Of a DNA stretch of 64,000 bases, positions 19,062-26,663 are shown one piece after another (the stretch's first letter is position 1; each line of letters starts with the position of its first letter). The DNA is taken from contig JAFAFE010000004.1 of NCBI GenBank assembly GCA_023423655.1, positions 1 through 64,000 of the forward strand, given 5' to 3'. The translations under genes were made by a program, and so were the position numbers. Below the pieces are notes generated by a model, which made no database searches, was not told the origin of the DNA, and saw only the letters and a program-made list of their open reading frames with translations. This DNA comes from Pseudomonadota bacterium (GTDB lineage Bacteria; Pseudomonadota; Alphaproteobacteria; Sphingomonadales; Sphingomonadaceae).

Positions 19062-20207
19062 TTAGGATGCTTGCTGTGCGGCGGCGGCATTGATGCCGTC
19101 AAGCGCCATCGCCAGATCATCGGCATCGGTATAACGCCCCCAGCCTAATCGGATCGACGATTTCGCCTCAGCCGATGAAAGCCCCAAAGCGGCCAGCACA
19201 TGGCTGGAGCGGCCCGATCCGCTAGCGCAGGCACTCCCTAACGAGAAAGCCACATCGCGCATATCGGCCATCAGCCGGGCGGCGTCTATCCCGTCACGGC
19301 GCAGGTTGAGATTGCCATGATAGCGATGCTCGGCGCTGCCATTGATGGTCCAACCGGCCAGCCGCTCGCGGGCAATCGCCCATAATCTGTCGATATGCGC
19401 GCGGTCCTCCGCCGCCCGTTCGCGGGCGACCGAGGCGGCTGCACCAAAGCCTGCACATAAAGCGGGCGACAAGGTGCCGGAGCGCAAGCCCTCCTCCTGC
19501 CCCCCGCCGTGGAGAAGGGGCCGCAACGCCACGCCATCGCGCACCCATAAGGCGCCAATGCCTTTAGGGCCGTGGATTTTATGGGCGCTTATGGCGATCA
19601 TATCGGCAGTTTGGGGAAGCGGGACACGGCCATAGCCTTGCACCGCATCGCACAGGAATAAGGCCCCCGCTTCGCGCGCCATTGCAGCAATGTCGGCGAC
19701 CGGCTGGATCACGCCGATTTCATTATTGACGAGCATGGCCGCGACCAGCGCGACCGTGTCGTCTATCGCGGCGCGGGCGCTGTCCATATCCACAAGGCCG
19801 TCGCGCCCCACCGGTAAAAGGGTAAGCTCATAGCCGAGCGATTGCGCATAGCGCGCTGTATCCAGCACCGCACTATGTTCGGTGGCAATTGTCACGATGC
19901 GGCGGCGTGCGCCGGTGACGGGGGGAAGGCTCCCCAACAGGGCAAGGTTGAGCGCCTCGGTCGCGCCGCTGGTGAAGAGCAAGCGCCCGCCTTCGGGCAT
20001 GAGTGCGCCCACCGCATCGCGCGCGACTTCGACCGTCGCTTTGGCTTCGCGGCCCAATTTATGCGCGCTGTGCGGATTGGCGAATTTGTCGCGCAGCCAA
20101 GGCTCCATCGCCGCCCAGGCTTCGGGGGCAAGCGGGGTGGTCGCCTGATAATCAAGATAGACGGGGCCAGTGTTAGGCCTTTCCCCTTCCCCCCTTGCTC
20201 CGGTCAT
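19062..20207 (-). CDS. Cysteine desulfurase, NifS/IscS family (second of a pair)
   Basis: 381 residues of a class V PLP enzyme. The pyridoxal lysine is in SAHKIHGPKGIGAL, and the mobile catalytic cysteine loop reads SACASGSGRSSHV. It removes sulfur from cysteine for Fe-S clusters or tRNA thiolation. Its start overlaps the stop of the upstream desulfurase gene by four bases, and it is followed by the ferredoxin gene. The first residues (MTGARGEGERPNTG) are not conserved; the fold starts at PVYLDYQATTPL. Which of the pair serves housekeeping assembly is not evident. Confidence 0.93.
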   Translation of the reverse strand: MTGARGEGERPNTGPVYLDYQATTPLAPEAWAAMEPWLRDKFANPHSAHKLGREAKATVEVARDAVGALMPEGGRLLFTSGATEALNLALLGSLPPVTGARRRIVTIATEHSAVLDTARYAQSLGYELTLLPVGRDGLVDMDSARAAIDDTVALVAAMLVNNEIGVIQPVADIAAMAREAGALFLCDAVQGYGRVPLPQTADMIAISAHKIHGPKGIGALWVRDGVALRPLLHGGGQEEGLRSGTLSPALCAGFGAAASVARERAAEDRAHIDRLWAIARERLAGWTINGSAEHRYHGNLNLRRDGIDAARLMADMRDVAFSLGSACASGSGRSSHVLAALGLSSAEAKSSIRLGWGRYTDADDLAMALDGINAAAAQQAS

Positions 20208-21301
20208 GCGCTCGCGGCCCCGACGGTTGGCGCATTGCTATGCGCGCGCTCGGAAATCGCCTTCCAACAGTCGACAAAGCGGTGGATGTCCTTGCGGGTG
20301 ATGGCCGGCCCGAACGACACGCGCACCACGCCGCCCGAGCGCGCGACCGGCCAGCCCATCGCTTCCAGCACATGGCTCATCTTCAAGGTGCCGGACGAGC
20401 ACGCGCTCCCTGCCGATACAGAAATGCCCGCAAGATCAAACTGGATAAGCTGGGCCTGCTGCGCGACATTGGGCATCGCATAGCTGGTGATGGTGGGGAT
20501 GCGCTGCGCTTCCTTGGCGACCACTGCCCCGCCCGCCAGTTCGATGGCGCGGTCGAGTTCGCGGCGCAGGTCGGCGGCCCGCTGGAGCCACATACGCGGC
20601 GCTTCCAATGCGGCGGCAAAGCCCAAAGCGGCGGGCATATTTTCCGTGCCGGGGCGATAGCCTTTTTCCTGACCGCCGCTCGCATGGAGCATGGTCAAAT
20701 CCTTGACCAACAGCGCGCCAATCCCCGGCGGGCCGCCCAGCTTATGCGCGGAAATCGCGATAAGGTCAGCGTCGGGCAGCTTCATCTTGCCCGCGCTTTG
20801 CGAGGCATCGACGAATAACAGCCCCTTGGCCTCGCGCACCAAAGGCGCGAGCAGGTCGAAATCCTGCACCACGCCGGTTTCATTATTGACGCTCTGGATC
20901 GTGACCAGCGCCCGGCCTTCGCCGCGCAGCGCATTGTCGAGGCTTGCGCCGAACACGCGCCCGCGCGGGCCGACTGTCAGCCGCTGCGCATCCTTCATCG
21001 CGCGCAGCACGGCATCATGCTCGACCGGCGAGATGATATGGCGGTCCACCTTGGCGCGCGTGGCGGCAATCGCAATCGCCTCGCTCGCGCCGGAAGTGAA
21101 CAGCACCTCCCCGTCCCAATCGAGCGCCGCCGCAATCCGCCGCCGCGCATCTTCGAGTGCCGCACGCGCCGCACGCCCTTCGGCATGGGGCGATGATGGA
21201 TTGGCCCAATGGACCAACCCCTCTTCCATCGCGGCTAAGGCTTCGGGCAGGAGCGGCGTTGTGGCCGCATGATCGAGATAAAGGCGGGACTCATGTGTCA
21301 T
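20204..21301 (-). CDS. Cysteine desulfurase, NifS/IscS family (first of a pair)
   Basis: 365 residues, beginning MTHESRLYLDHAATTPLLPEA. The PLP lysine lies in SAHKLGGPPGIGAL and the active-site cysteine loop is SAGSACSSGTLKMSH. Both desulfurases keep every catalytic residue, so neither is an obvious pseudoenzyme. It leads the minus-strand operon desulfurase-desulfurase-ferredoxin and is divergent from the hydrolase gene at 21460. The two proteins are clearly related along their whole length but far from identical, suggesting an old duplication or paralogues. Confidence 0.93.
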   Translation of the reverse strand: MTHESRLYLDHAATTPLLPEALAAMEEGLVHWANPSSPHAEGRAARAALEDARRRIAAALDWDGEVLFTSGASEAIAIAATRAKVDRHIISPVEHDAVLRAMKDAQRLTVGPRGRVFGASLDNALRGEGRALVTIQSVNNETGVVQDFDLLAPLVREAKGLLFVDASQSAGKMKLPDADLIAISAHKLGGPPGIGALLVKDLTMLHASGGQEKGYRPGTENMPAALGFAAALEAPRMWLQRAADLRRELDRAIELAGGAVVAKEAQRIPTITSYAMPNVAQQAQLIQFDLAGISVSAGSACSSGTLKMSHVLEAMGWPVARSGGVVRVSFGPAITRKDIHRFVDCWKAISERAHSNAPTVGAASA

Positions 21302-21324
21302 TGATAGCGGGGGTCAACTCTATT

Positions 21325-21340
21325 GGTTGCGAAATCAACC
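21325..21340. promoter_or_regulatory. Candidate operator between the divergent desulfurase and hydrolase genes
   Basis: GGTTG-CGAAAT-CAACC is an inverted repeat in the 158-base gap. On the plus strand it overlaps TTGCGA (21327-21332), a possible -35, with TATATA (21349-21354) 16 bases later as a possible -10. A redox or iron-responsive regulator such as IscR would make sense for the desulfurase operon, but the site does not match a consensus I can cite with confidence. Confidence 0.28.
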
Positions 21341-21459
21341 CTTGTTTCTATATAGGCGACACACTCTTTTCCATTGCCCCCGCCTCCGTCCGGCTCGTTC
21401 AGCGACCGGATCAAGGCAGGAAATCGGCATAATCGCCATTATAGAAAGCATAAGGCCCC

Positions 21460-22116
21460 ATGCCTGACGTTATTTTCCCCGGTCCCGAAGGTCGTCTTGA
21501 AGGCCGGTTCAGCCCTGCGCCGCGTCCGCGCGCGCCGGTCGCGATGATTTTGCACCCGCACCCGCAAGGCGGCGGCACAATGAATGACCGCATTACACAG
21601 GCGCTTTACAAAAGCTTTGTGAAGCGCGGCTTTGCGACATTGCGCTTCAACTTCCGCGGGGTGGGCCGCAGTCAGGGAACGTTCGACAATGGCATTGGCG
21701 AATTGTCCGATGCGGCTGCCGCTCTCGATTGGGTGCAAAGCTTCCACCCCGAAGCGCAAACCACCTGGATTGCAGGCTTCAGCTTTGGCGCGTGGATCGG
21801 GATGCAGCTTTTGATGCGTCGCCCCGAAATCCGCGGCTTCATCTCGATTGCCCCGCCCGCCAATATGTATGATTTCAGCTTCCTTGCGCCCTGCCCCGCC
21901 TCCGGCATCATCGTGCAGGGAACCGGCGACGAAGTGGTGACGCCCGGCGCTGTCCAAAAGCTGGTCGATAAGCTGCGCACGCAAAAGCATATCACCATCC
22001 ACCATGATGAAATCCCGAAGGCCAACCATTTCTTCGAACATGAACTCGAACAGATGATGAAGTCGGTGGATAATTATCTGGATATGCGCTTGGCGCCGGA
22101 TAGCCCGATTAAGTAA
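21460..22116 (+). CDS. Alpha/beta hydrolase (COG2945-like)
   Basis: 218 residues. The sequence has the early HPHPQGGGTMND oxyanion region, FNFRGVGRSQGTFDNG, the nucleophile elbow AGFSFGAWIGM (Ser in GFSFG) and the catalytic His in KANHFFEHE near the C-terminus. This fits the small predicted esterases of the dienelactone hydrolase group. The substrate is not known. It is transcribed alone from the divergent region and ends just before a palindromic repeat. Confidence 0.9.
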   Translation: MPDVIFPGPEGRLEGRFSPAPRPRAPVAMILHPHPQGGGTMNDRITQALYKSFVKRGFATLRFNFRGVGRSQGTFDNGIGELSDAAAALDWVQSFHPEAQTTWIAGFSFGAWIGMQLLMRRPEIRGFISIAPPANMYDFSFLAPCPASGIIVQGTGDEVVTPGAVQKLVDKLRTQKHITIHHDEIPKANHFFEHELEQMMKSVDNYLDMRLAPDSPIK

Positions 22117-22140
22117 GCATTGCCGGCATGACCTCCATCT

Positions 22141-22266
22141 CCTCTCCCGCTTGCGGGAGGGGTCGGGGGTGGGATTGTCCATCCAACATTATGCAATCGA
22201 TGCCCACCCACGCGCCTAATTCGCTACGCTCATAAGGCTCCGTTGCCCTCCCGCAAGCGGGAGGGA
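22141..22266. repeat. Long palindromic repeat element, family A (intergenic copy)
   Basis: About 126 bases lie between two convergent genes. The ends are hairpins: CTCCCGCTTGCGGGAG on the left and CTCCCGCAAGCGGGAG on the right, inverted relative to each other. Near the right end is the core CCTAATTCGCTACGCTCATA, then AGGCTCCG. The same core and layout, with different hairpin sequence, recur inside glyS at 47048-47181. The element spans most of the 154 bases between the convergent stop codons and may serve as a bidirectional terminator. Confidence 0.85.
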
Positions 22267-22270
22267 CGTT

Positions 22271-22486
22271 TTAGTTAGCCACCTCTTCGCCCGCCTTTTC
22301 CTGCAACGATCCTTGTTGTGCGGGGATGAGCCAGATCACGACATTGGCGAACATCACCAAGGCTGCCACCAGCATCAGCAGCGTCTTTTTACGGTCCTGC
22401 CCCTTGCGGTGGAGATAGTAAGCGCCGATCAACAGCGCGACACCAGCCAGCATCAAAACGGATAAAATGAAATCGCTTGTCATCAT
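22271..22486 (-). CDS. Small membrane protein of unknown function
   Basis: 71 residues with two predicted membrane helices (about 7-25 and 36-54), a basic loop RKGQDRKK between them and an acidic tail ending EEVAN. The coding frame shows the GC-rich third-position bias of the neighbours. No family is recognised. The start is either of two adjacent ATG codons, and no good ribosome-binding site precedes them. Its stop codon is only a few bases from the palindromic repeat. Confidence 0.65.
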   Translation of the reverse strand: MMTSDFILSVLMLAGVALLIGAYYLHRKGQDRKKTLLMLVAALVMFANVVIWLIPAQQGSLQEKAGEEVAN

Positions 22487-22563
22487 AGACAGTGCATAGC
22501 GCAGACTGTGACCAAGGTCATCAGCACGCAGACAATATTATAGAATAACGTAAACCCAATATC

Positions 22564-22674
22564 TTATGCGGCAAAGTGCATAAGCCCTGTGAAGAGCAGC
22601 ACCACTGCCCCGCGCGCCAGCATCTCCCACCGGACGGGCCTATTTTGCGCAAGCGAAAGGGTCATCATGGTCAT
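22564..22674 (-). CDS. Possible 36-residue single-span membrane peptide
   Basis: A short frame runs from ATG at 22674 to TAA at 22564. The peptide has an N-terminal part with Arg residues (QNRPVRWEMLARG) and then a hydrophobic stretch AVVLLFTGLMHFAA to the end. It lies upstream of and co-directional with the 71-residue membrane protein gene. No ribosome-binding site is strong and no homologue is known to me, so this is only a candidate. Confidence 0.3.
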   Translation of the reverse strand: MTMMTLSLAQNRPVRWEMLARGAVVLLFTGLMHFAA

Positions 22675-22893
22675 AGCCCATCATCGGCCCTTGGCAGTTA
22701 AGAATCTGTTAACGCGCGCTCTTTTGGAGGCGCGCATATTTTTCCCGTCACCCTGCCCTGTTTCGCCCCCTATTGGTGCCAACGCGCCCTTCCATAATGT
22801 GACATCTGCGTTTAAGGGGGCGGCAGTTGATTCCCTCGTGCCGCGCGTAAATCCATAAATATATGCGGCCAAACCGGTGAAGGATGGCTTTTC
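22675..22893. other. Intergenic region upstream of rpiB
   Basis: No gene is supported here. It contains a hairpin GCGCGC-TCTTTTGGAG-GCGCGC at 22714-22735 followed by ATATTTTT, which could terminate plus-strand transcription, and a GTTAAGAATCTGTTAAC inverted repeat just before it (22697-22713). The rpiB promoter should lie in the right-hand half, but no clear -35/-10 pair stands out. Confidence 0.4.
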
Positions 22894-23331
22894 ATGAAGA
22901 TCGCCCTGGCTTCCGACCATGCAGCCGTTGACCTCAAAGCCGCGCTTGTCAATTATCTCAAAGATGCGGGCCATGATGTCATCGACCTAGGCCCCCAGAC
23001 CACCGAAAGCGTCGATTATCCCGATTATGGCTATAAGCTTGCGAAGGCAGTGGCCGAAGGCGAAGCAGAATGCGGCGTTGCGCTGTGCGGCTCCGGCATC
23101 GGCATTTCGATCGCGGTCAACCGCAACCCTGCCTGCCGCTGTGCGCTGGTGTCCGAACCTTTGTCGGCAAAGCTTGCGCGCGAACATAATGACGCGAATG
23201 TCTTGGCATTAGGCGCGCGGCTTACCGGTATCGATATGGCCAAAGCCTGTGTCGAGGCGTTTCTCAAAACCGATTTCGGCGGCGACCGCCATGCGCGCCG
23301 CGTCGGCAAATTATCCAACCCGTCCTGCTAA
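22894..23331 (+). CDS. rpiB: Ribose 5-phosphate isomerase B
   Basis: 145 residues of the RpiB/LacAB family. The start is MKIALASDHAAVDLKAAL, the catalytic Cys is in GVALCGSGIGISIAVNR, and the C-terminal NDANVLALGARLTG segment is typical. It interconverts ribose 5-phosphate and ribulose 5-phosphate in the cytoplasm. A GAAGGA ribosome-binding site precedes the ATG. It is followed 24 bases later by glyA, an rpiB-glyA order found widely in alphaproteobacteria and actinobacteria. Confidence 0.96.
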   Translation: MKIALASDHAAVDLKAALVNYLKDAGHDVIDLGPQTTESVDYPDYGYKLAKAVAEGEAECGVALCGSGIGISIAVNRNPACRCALVSEPLSAKLAREHNDANVLALGARLTGIDMAKACVEAFLKTDFGGDRHARRVGKLSNPSC

Positions 23332-23355
23332 CGCCTTCAAAAAGGAGATTCCCCG

Positions 23356-24678
23356 ATGACCACCGACACTCTTGACAAGAAGGCTATCGGCGAAGGTATT
23401 CGCGCGGCTGATTTCTTCACCGCCGATGTTGCCACCCGCGATCCCGCTGTGGCCGCTGCCATTGCCAGCGAACTCGACCGCGAGCAGAACCAGATCGAAC
23501 TCATCGCTTCGGAAAATATCGTCTCGCAGGCGGTGCTGGAAGCGCAAGGATCGGTGTTCACCAACAAATATGCCGAAGGCTATCCCGGCAAGCGTTACTA
23601 TCAAGGCTGTGCGCCGTCCGATGCGGTCGAACAGCTTGCGATTGACCGCGCCAAGCAATTGTTCAACTGCGCCTATGTCAATGTGCAGCCCCATTCGGGC
23701 GCGCAGGCCAATGGTGCGGTGATGCTTGCCTTGTTGAAGCCCGGTGCAACCATCCTTGGCATGAGCCTTGATGCCGGTGGCCACCTCACCCACGGCGCGG
23801 CGCCTGCCATGTCGGGCAAATGGTTCAACGCCGTGCAATATGGCGTGCGCGAAGACGATCACACGATTGACTATGATCAGGTCGAAGCCTTGGCCAAAGA
23901 ACATAAGCCCGCGCTCATCATCGCAGGCGGGTCGGCCATTCCCGGCATTATCGATTTTGCGCGTTTCCGCAAAATTGCCGATGATGTCGGCGCGTTGCTG
24001 ATGGTCGATATGGCGCATTTTGCAGGATTGGTTGCGGGCGGCGTTCACCCCTCGCCCTTCGGCCATGCCCATGTGGTGACGACCACCACGCACAAAACCT
24101 TGCGCGGCCCGCGTGGCGGCATGATTATGACCGACGATGAAAGCATCGCCAAGCGCATCAACTCCGCCGTTTTCCCGGGCCTTCAAGGTGGCCCCTTGAT
24201 GCACGTCATCGCCGCCAAGGCGGTCGCTTTCGGCGAAGCGTTGCAGCCAGAATTCAAAGCCTATTCCGCCGCAGTGGTCGCCAACGCCAAAGCGCTCGCG
24301 GGCAAACTCAAAGCGCGTGGGGCGGCGATTGTGTCGGGCGGCACCGACACGCATTTGGCGCTCGTCGATCTGCGTCCGTTCGGCATTACCGGCCGTGATG
24401 CGGATGAGGCCCTCGAACGCGCAGGCATCACCTGCAACAAAAACGGCATCCCCAATGATCCGCTCCCGCCGGTCAAAACCAGCGGCATCCGCGTCGGTTC
24501 GCCCGCTGGCACCACGCGTGGCTTTGGCGTTGCCGAATTTGAAGAGATTGGCGACATGATTGCCGATGTCCTCGAAGGCCTTAAAGCCAACGGACATGAG
24601 GGGAACCAGGCGGTCGAAGCGGACGTTAACCAGCGTGTCCGCGCCCTTTGTGCGCGCTTTCCCATCTACCAAGGATAA
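23356..24678 (+). CDS. glyA: Serine hydroxymethyltransferase
   Basis: 440 residues with the full SHMT signature. Examples are ELIASENIVSQAVLEAQGS, YAEGYPGKRYYQGC, the PLP-lysine motif TTTTHKTLRGPRGG and the C-terminal IRVGSPAGTTRGF. It converts serine and tetrahydrofolate to glycine and methylene-tetrahydrofolate, feeding the one-carbon pool also tapped by purU at 7887. AAAGGAG precedes the start. It is the second gene of the rpiB-glyA-small protein-nrdR-trmJ run. Confidence 0.98.
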   Translation: MTTDTLDKKAIGEGIRAADFFTADVATRDPAVAAAIASELDREQNQIELIASENIVSQAVLEAQGSVFTNKYAEGYPGKRYYQGCAPSDAVEQLAIDRAKQLFNCAYVNVQPHSGAQANGAVMLALLKPGATILGMSLDAGGHLTHGAAPAMSGKWFNAVQYGVREDDHTIDYDQVEALAKEHKPALIIAGGSAIPGIIDFARFRKIADDVGALLMVDMAHFAGLVAGGVHPSPFGHAHVVTTTTHKTLRGPRGGMIMTDDESIAKRINSAVFPGLQGGPLMHVIAAKAVAFGEALQPEFKAYSAAVVANAKALAGKLKARGAAIVSGGTDTHLALVDLRPFGITGRDADEALERAGITCNKNGIPNDPLPPVKTSGIRVGSPAGTTRGFGVAEFEEIGDMIADVLEGLKANGHEGNQAVEADVNQRVRALCARFPIYQG

Positions 24679-24683
24679 GCATC

Positions 24684-24896
24684 ATGGCCCACGACCCGAA
24701 TAACAGCATCATCGACAATATTGGCGACGAAGTGAAAGGCATGGCCAAGGACGGGTTGAACCATCCTTCGACCAAGCCGGTGCTGACGGGCGCGGCGGTT
24801 GGCGCGGCAGCAGGCTTCCTGTTACCGGTGCTGACCATTCCGGTCGGCCTTCTGGGCGGAGCGGCCTTCATGCTTTACCAGCGCGCGAAACGGTAA
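24684..24896 (+). CDS. Small membrane protein in the glyA-nrdR operon
   Basis: 70 residues starting MAHDPNNSIIDNIGDEVKG, then a Gly/Ala-rich hydrophobic hairpin (TGAAVGAAAGFLLPVLTIP, GLLGGAAFML) and a basic end, YQRAKR. Short conserved hypothetical proteins of this type are frequent between glyA and nrdR in sphingomonads, as far as I recall. The start ATG is five bases past the glyA stop and the gene ends three bases before nrdR, so it is surely part of the operon. The function is unknown. Confidence 0.8.
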   Translation: MAHDPNNSIIDNIGDEVKGMAKDGLNHPSTKPVLTGAAVGAAAGFLLPVLTIPVGLLGGAAFMLYQRAKR

Positions 24897-24899
24897 ACG

Positions 24900-25361
24900 A
24901 TGCGCTGTCCCTTTTGCGGTCACGAAGATAGTCAGGTCAAAGACAGCCGCCAGACCGAAGATGGCACGGCGATCCGTCGCCGTCGCCAGTGCGAAGGCTG
25001 TGCGGCGCGTTTTACCACGTTCGAACGCATTTCTCTGCGTGACATTGCGGTCGTCAAAAGCGAAGGGCGGCGCGAGCCGTTCGAGCGCGACAAGCTCTAC
25101 CGTTCGGTGTCGATTGCCTGCTCCAAACGCCCGATTGACCCGACGCGCATTGAAAAACTGGTATCGGGCATCCAGCGCCAGCTTGAAACATCGGGCGAAA
25201 GTGAAGTGGAAGCCAACCGCATCGGCGAGATGGTAATGGAGGCATTGAAAGGCCTCGACAGCGTCGCCTATATCCGCTTCGCCAGCGTCTATCGCGATTT
25301 CCGCGAACCCGGCGACTTTGAAGACTTCGCCTCCAACGTCAAACAAATGGGCGAGGAATGA
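24900..25361 (+). CDS. nrdR: Transcriptional repressor NrdR
   Basis: 153 residues. The N-terminal zinc ribbon is MRCPFCGHEDSQVKDSR with the second Cys pair in RRRQCEGCAARFTTFE, and an ATP-cone domain follows (VVKSEGRREPFERDKL). NrdR binds NrdR boxes to repress ribonucleotide reductase genes according to ATP/dATP levels. The start codon is three bases after the preceding stop, and its own stop overlaps trmJ (ATGA). Confidence 0.97.
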   Translation: MRCPFCGHEDSQVKDSRQTEDGTAIRRRRQCEGCAARFTTFERISLRDIAVVKSEGRREPFERDKLYRSVSIACSKRPIDPTRIEKLVSGIQRQLETSGESEVEANRIGEMVMEALKGLDSVAYIRFASVYRDFREPGDFEDFASNVKQMGEE

Positions 25362-26104
25362 GTCTCGACGCTTCCGGAGCCACGCGCCCGCCCCAACCCG
25401 CCATTGTCCTCGTCAATCCGCAGCTTGGCGAGAATATCGGGAAGGCGGCGCGGGCGATGTTGAATTTCGGGTTGACCGATTTGCGGCTGGTATCCCCGCG
25501 CGACGGTTGGCCGAACCCTGATGCGGGACCGGCGGCGGCGGGGGCGGACATCATTCTTGAACGCGCGCGTGTTTTCAATAGCTTGGCTGAAGCTGTTGAG
25601 GATTGCTCTCATATCTATGCCACGACCGTGCGCAAGCGCGGCGTGACCAAGCCGGTCTTCACGCCAGAACAGGCCGCGCGGCAAATCTGGCAGCATCCCG
25701 AACAAGCAGCGATTATTTTCGGGCCTGAACGCTCGGGACTTGAAACCGATGATGTTGCGCTGGCCCGCGCGATTGTCACCGTGCCGATCAATCCCGAATT
25801 CGGGTCGCTCAATCTGGCGCAGGCGGTGATTTTATGTGCTTATGAATGGTCCAAGGGCGCCACTCTTGCCAGCCCGCCCGCGACCGAGCTTGATCCCCCT
25901 GCCCCGCAAGCCGAGCTGGACGGTTTTATCGCCGAACTGGACGGGATGCTGGCGGAGAAAAATTATTTCTTCCCCGAAGACCGCGCGCCTGCAACACGGC
26001 GGACCTTGCGCAATTTGTTGACCAAGCCCGCCTGGAACAGCCTTGAGGTGCGCACCTTACGCGGCGTGTTAAGCGCACTCAAAAAGCCGCCCCGCGCAAG
26101 GTAA
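25358..26104 (+). CDS. trmJ: tRNA (cytidine/uridine-2'-O-)methyltransferase, TrmJ/SpoU family
   Basis: 248 residues of a SPOUT methyltransferase. The N-terminus PAIVLVNPQLGENIGKAARA is the SpoU motif 1. The deep-knot motifs are IIFGPERSGLETDDVALA and VPINPEFGSLNLAQAV. The C-terminal extension of about 80 residues is helical, as in TrmJ. It is expected to methylate position 32 of several tRNAs using SAM. The overlap of four bases with nrdR indicates translational coupling. TrmJ is preferred to other SpoU members because of the length and NPEFGSLN motif. Confidence 0.9.
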   Translation: MSLDASGATRPPQPAIVLVNPQLGENIGKAARAMLNFGLTDLRLVSPRDGWPNPDAGPAAAGADIILERARVFNSLAEAVEDCSHIYATTVRKRGVTKPVFTPEQAARQIWQHPEQAAIIFGPERSGLETDDVALARAIVTVPINPEFGSLNLAQAVILCAYEWSKGATLASPPATELDPPAPQAELDGFIAELDGMLAEKNYFFPEDRAPATRRTLRNLLTKPAWNSLEVRTLRGVLSALKKPPRAR

Positions 26105-26111
26105 GCTGCGC

Positions 26112-26423
26112 CTATTTGCGCCGCGCGTCCCATTCGGCCAGTTCATAGGCAATCGAGCTTTCGACCAACCGGTCCCAGATGGCGCGCAATTCGGCAGCAG
26201 GCAGCCCCAATTTCGCGGCGCCCGCTTCGACATTATCAAGCACCTCGGTCTTGCGCGCTTCGTCGCGCACGACATTGCGATCATTCTTGATCCGCGCGGC
26301 CGCGTCCATATAGCCATAGCGTTTGGCGATGAGGCGCAACAAGGCTTGGTCGAGCGCGTCGACGCCTGCGCGCACTTCGGTCATGGTCTGGCACTCTTCG
26401 GGCGGCAAAATCTGGATAGTCAT
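26112..26423 (-). CDS. Chorismate mutase-like protein, AroQ class (copy 2)
   Basis: 103 residues of the AroQ fold. The pattern VRAGVDALDQALLRLIAKR, then ARIKNDRNVVRDEARKTEVL, has the expected Arg/Lys active-site residues, and the C-terminal helix has SIAYELAEWDARR. It resembles the PchB/monofunctional mutase group, whose members act as chorismate mutase or isochorismate-pyruvate lyase. No salicylate siderophore genes are nearby, so a chorismate mutase role is the simpler reading. It converges on trmJ with a seven-base gap and is divergent from rpsD. Confidence 0.85.
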   Translation of the reverse strand: MTIQILPPEECQTMTEVRAGVDALDQALLRLIAKRYGYMDAAARIKNDRNVVRDEARKTEVLDNVEAGAAKLGLPAAELRAIWDRLVESSIAYELAEWDARRK

Positions 26424-26498
26424 GGCCGCCCCCTTACGCCTTTTGGCTCCAAAGTCGAGAGGCTAGTCGGGGATCATCGTGCAAAAGCGCCGAAACAC

Positions 26499-26527
26499 TT
26501 GACTTTCATGGTCCGCCCCGCCATAGG
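26499..26527 (+). promoter_or_regulatory. Candidate rpsD promoter
   Basis: TTGACT (26499-26504) and CATAGG (26522-26527) are 17 bases apart and preceded by C, matching the CTTGAC form of alphaproteobacterial vegetative promoters; the -10 is weak. The predicted start leaves a leader of about 130 bases before rpsD. Confidence 0.42.
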
Positions 26528-26620
26528 CGCGCCTTCGCAATTGATCCTGCACCCCGGTGAAGCAGTGATCGCGCAGCTTTTGGCCCCTAGGTTTAAGGTC
26601 TGCGGTGCGGTTCCGGGCTT

Positions 26621-26637
26621 GGTGCAAGCCTTGCACC
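26621..26637 (+). promoter_or_regulatory. Palindrome in the rpsD leader
   Basis: GGTGCAAG-C-CTTGCACC is a perfect 8-bp inverted repeat with a single central base, 27 bases upstream of the rpsD start codon. In many bacteria S4 regulates its own translation through leader structure, but this dyad is too tight for a normal hairpin loop and could equally be a protein-binding site. Confidence 0.35.
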
Positions 26638-26663
26638 TTAACAACAGCAAATTGGAGTACTCT

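Noticed and set aside
23311..24672. A 453-codon open frame antisense to glyA
   Set aside because: It is the mirror of a strongly biased GC-rich coding gene; the sense frame matches serine hydroxymethyltransferase along its whole length and the antisense protein shows no family motif.
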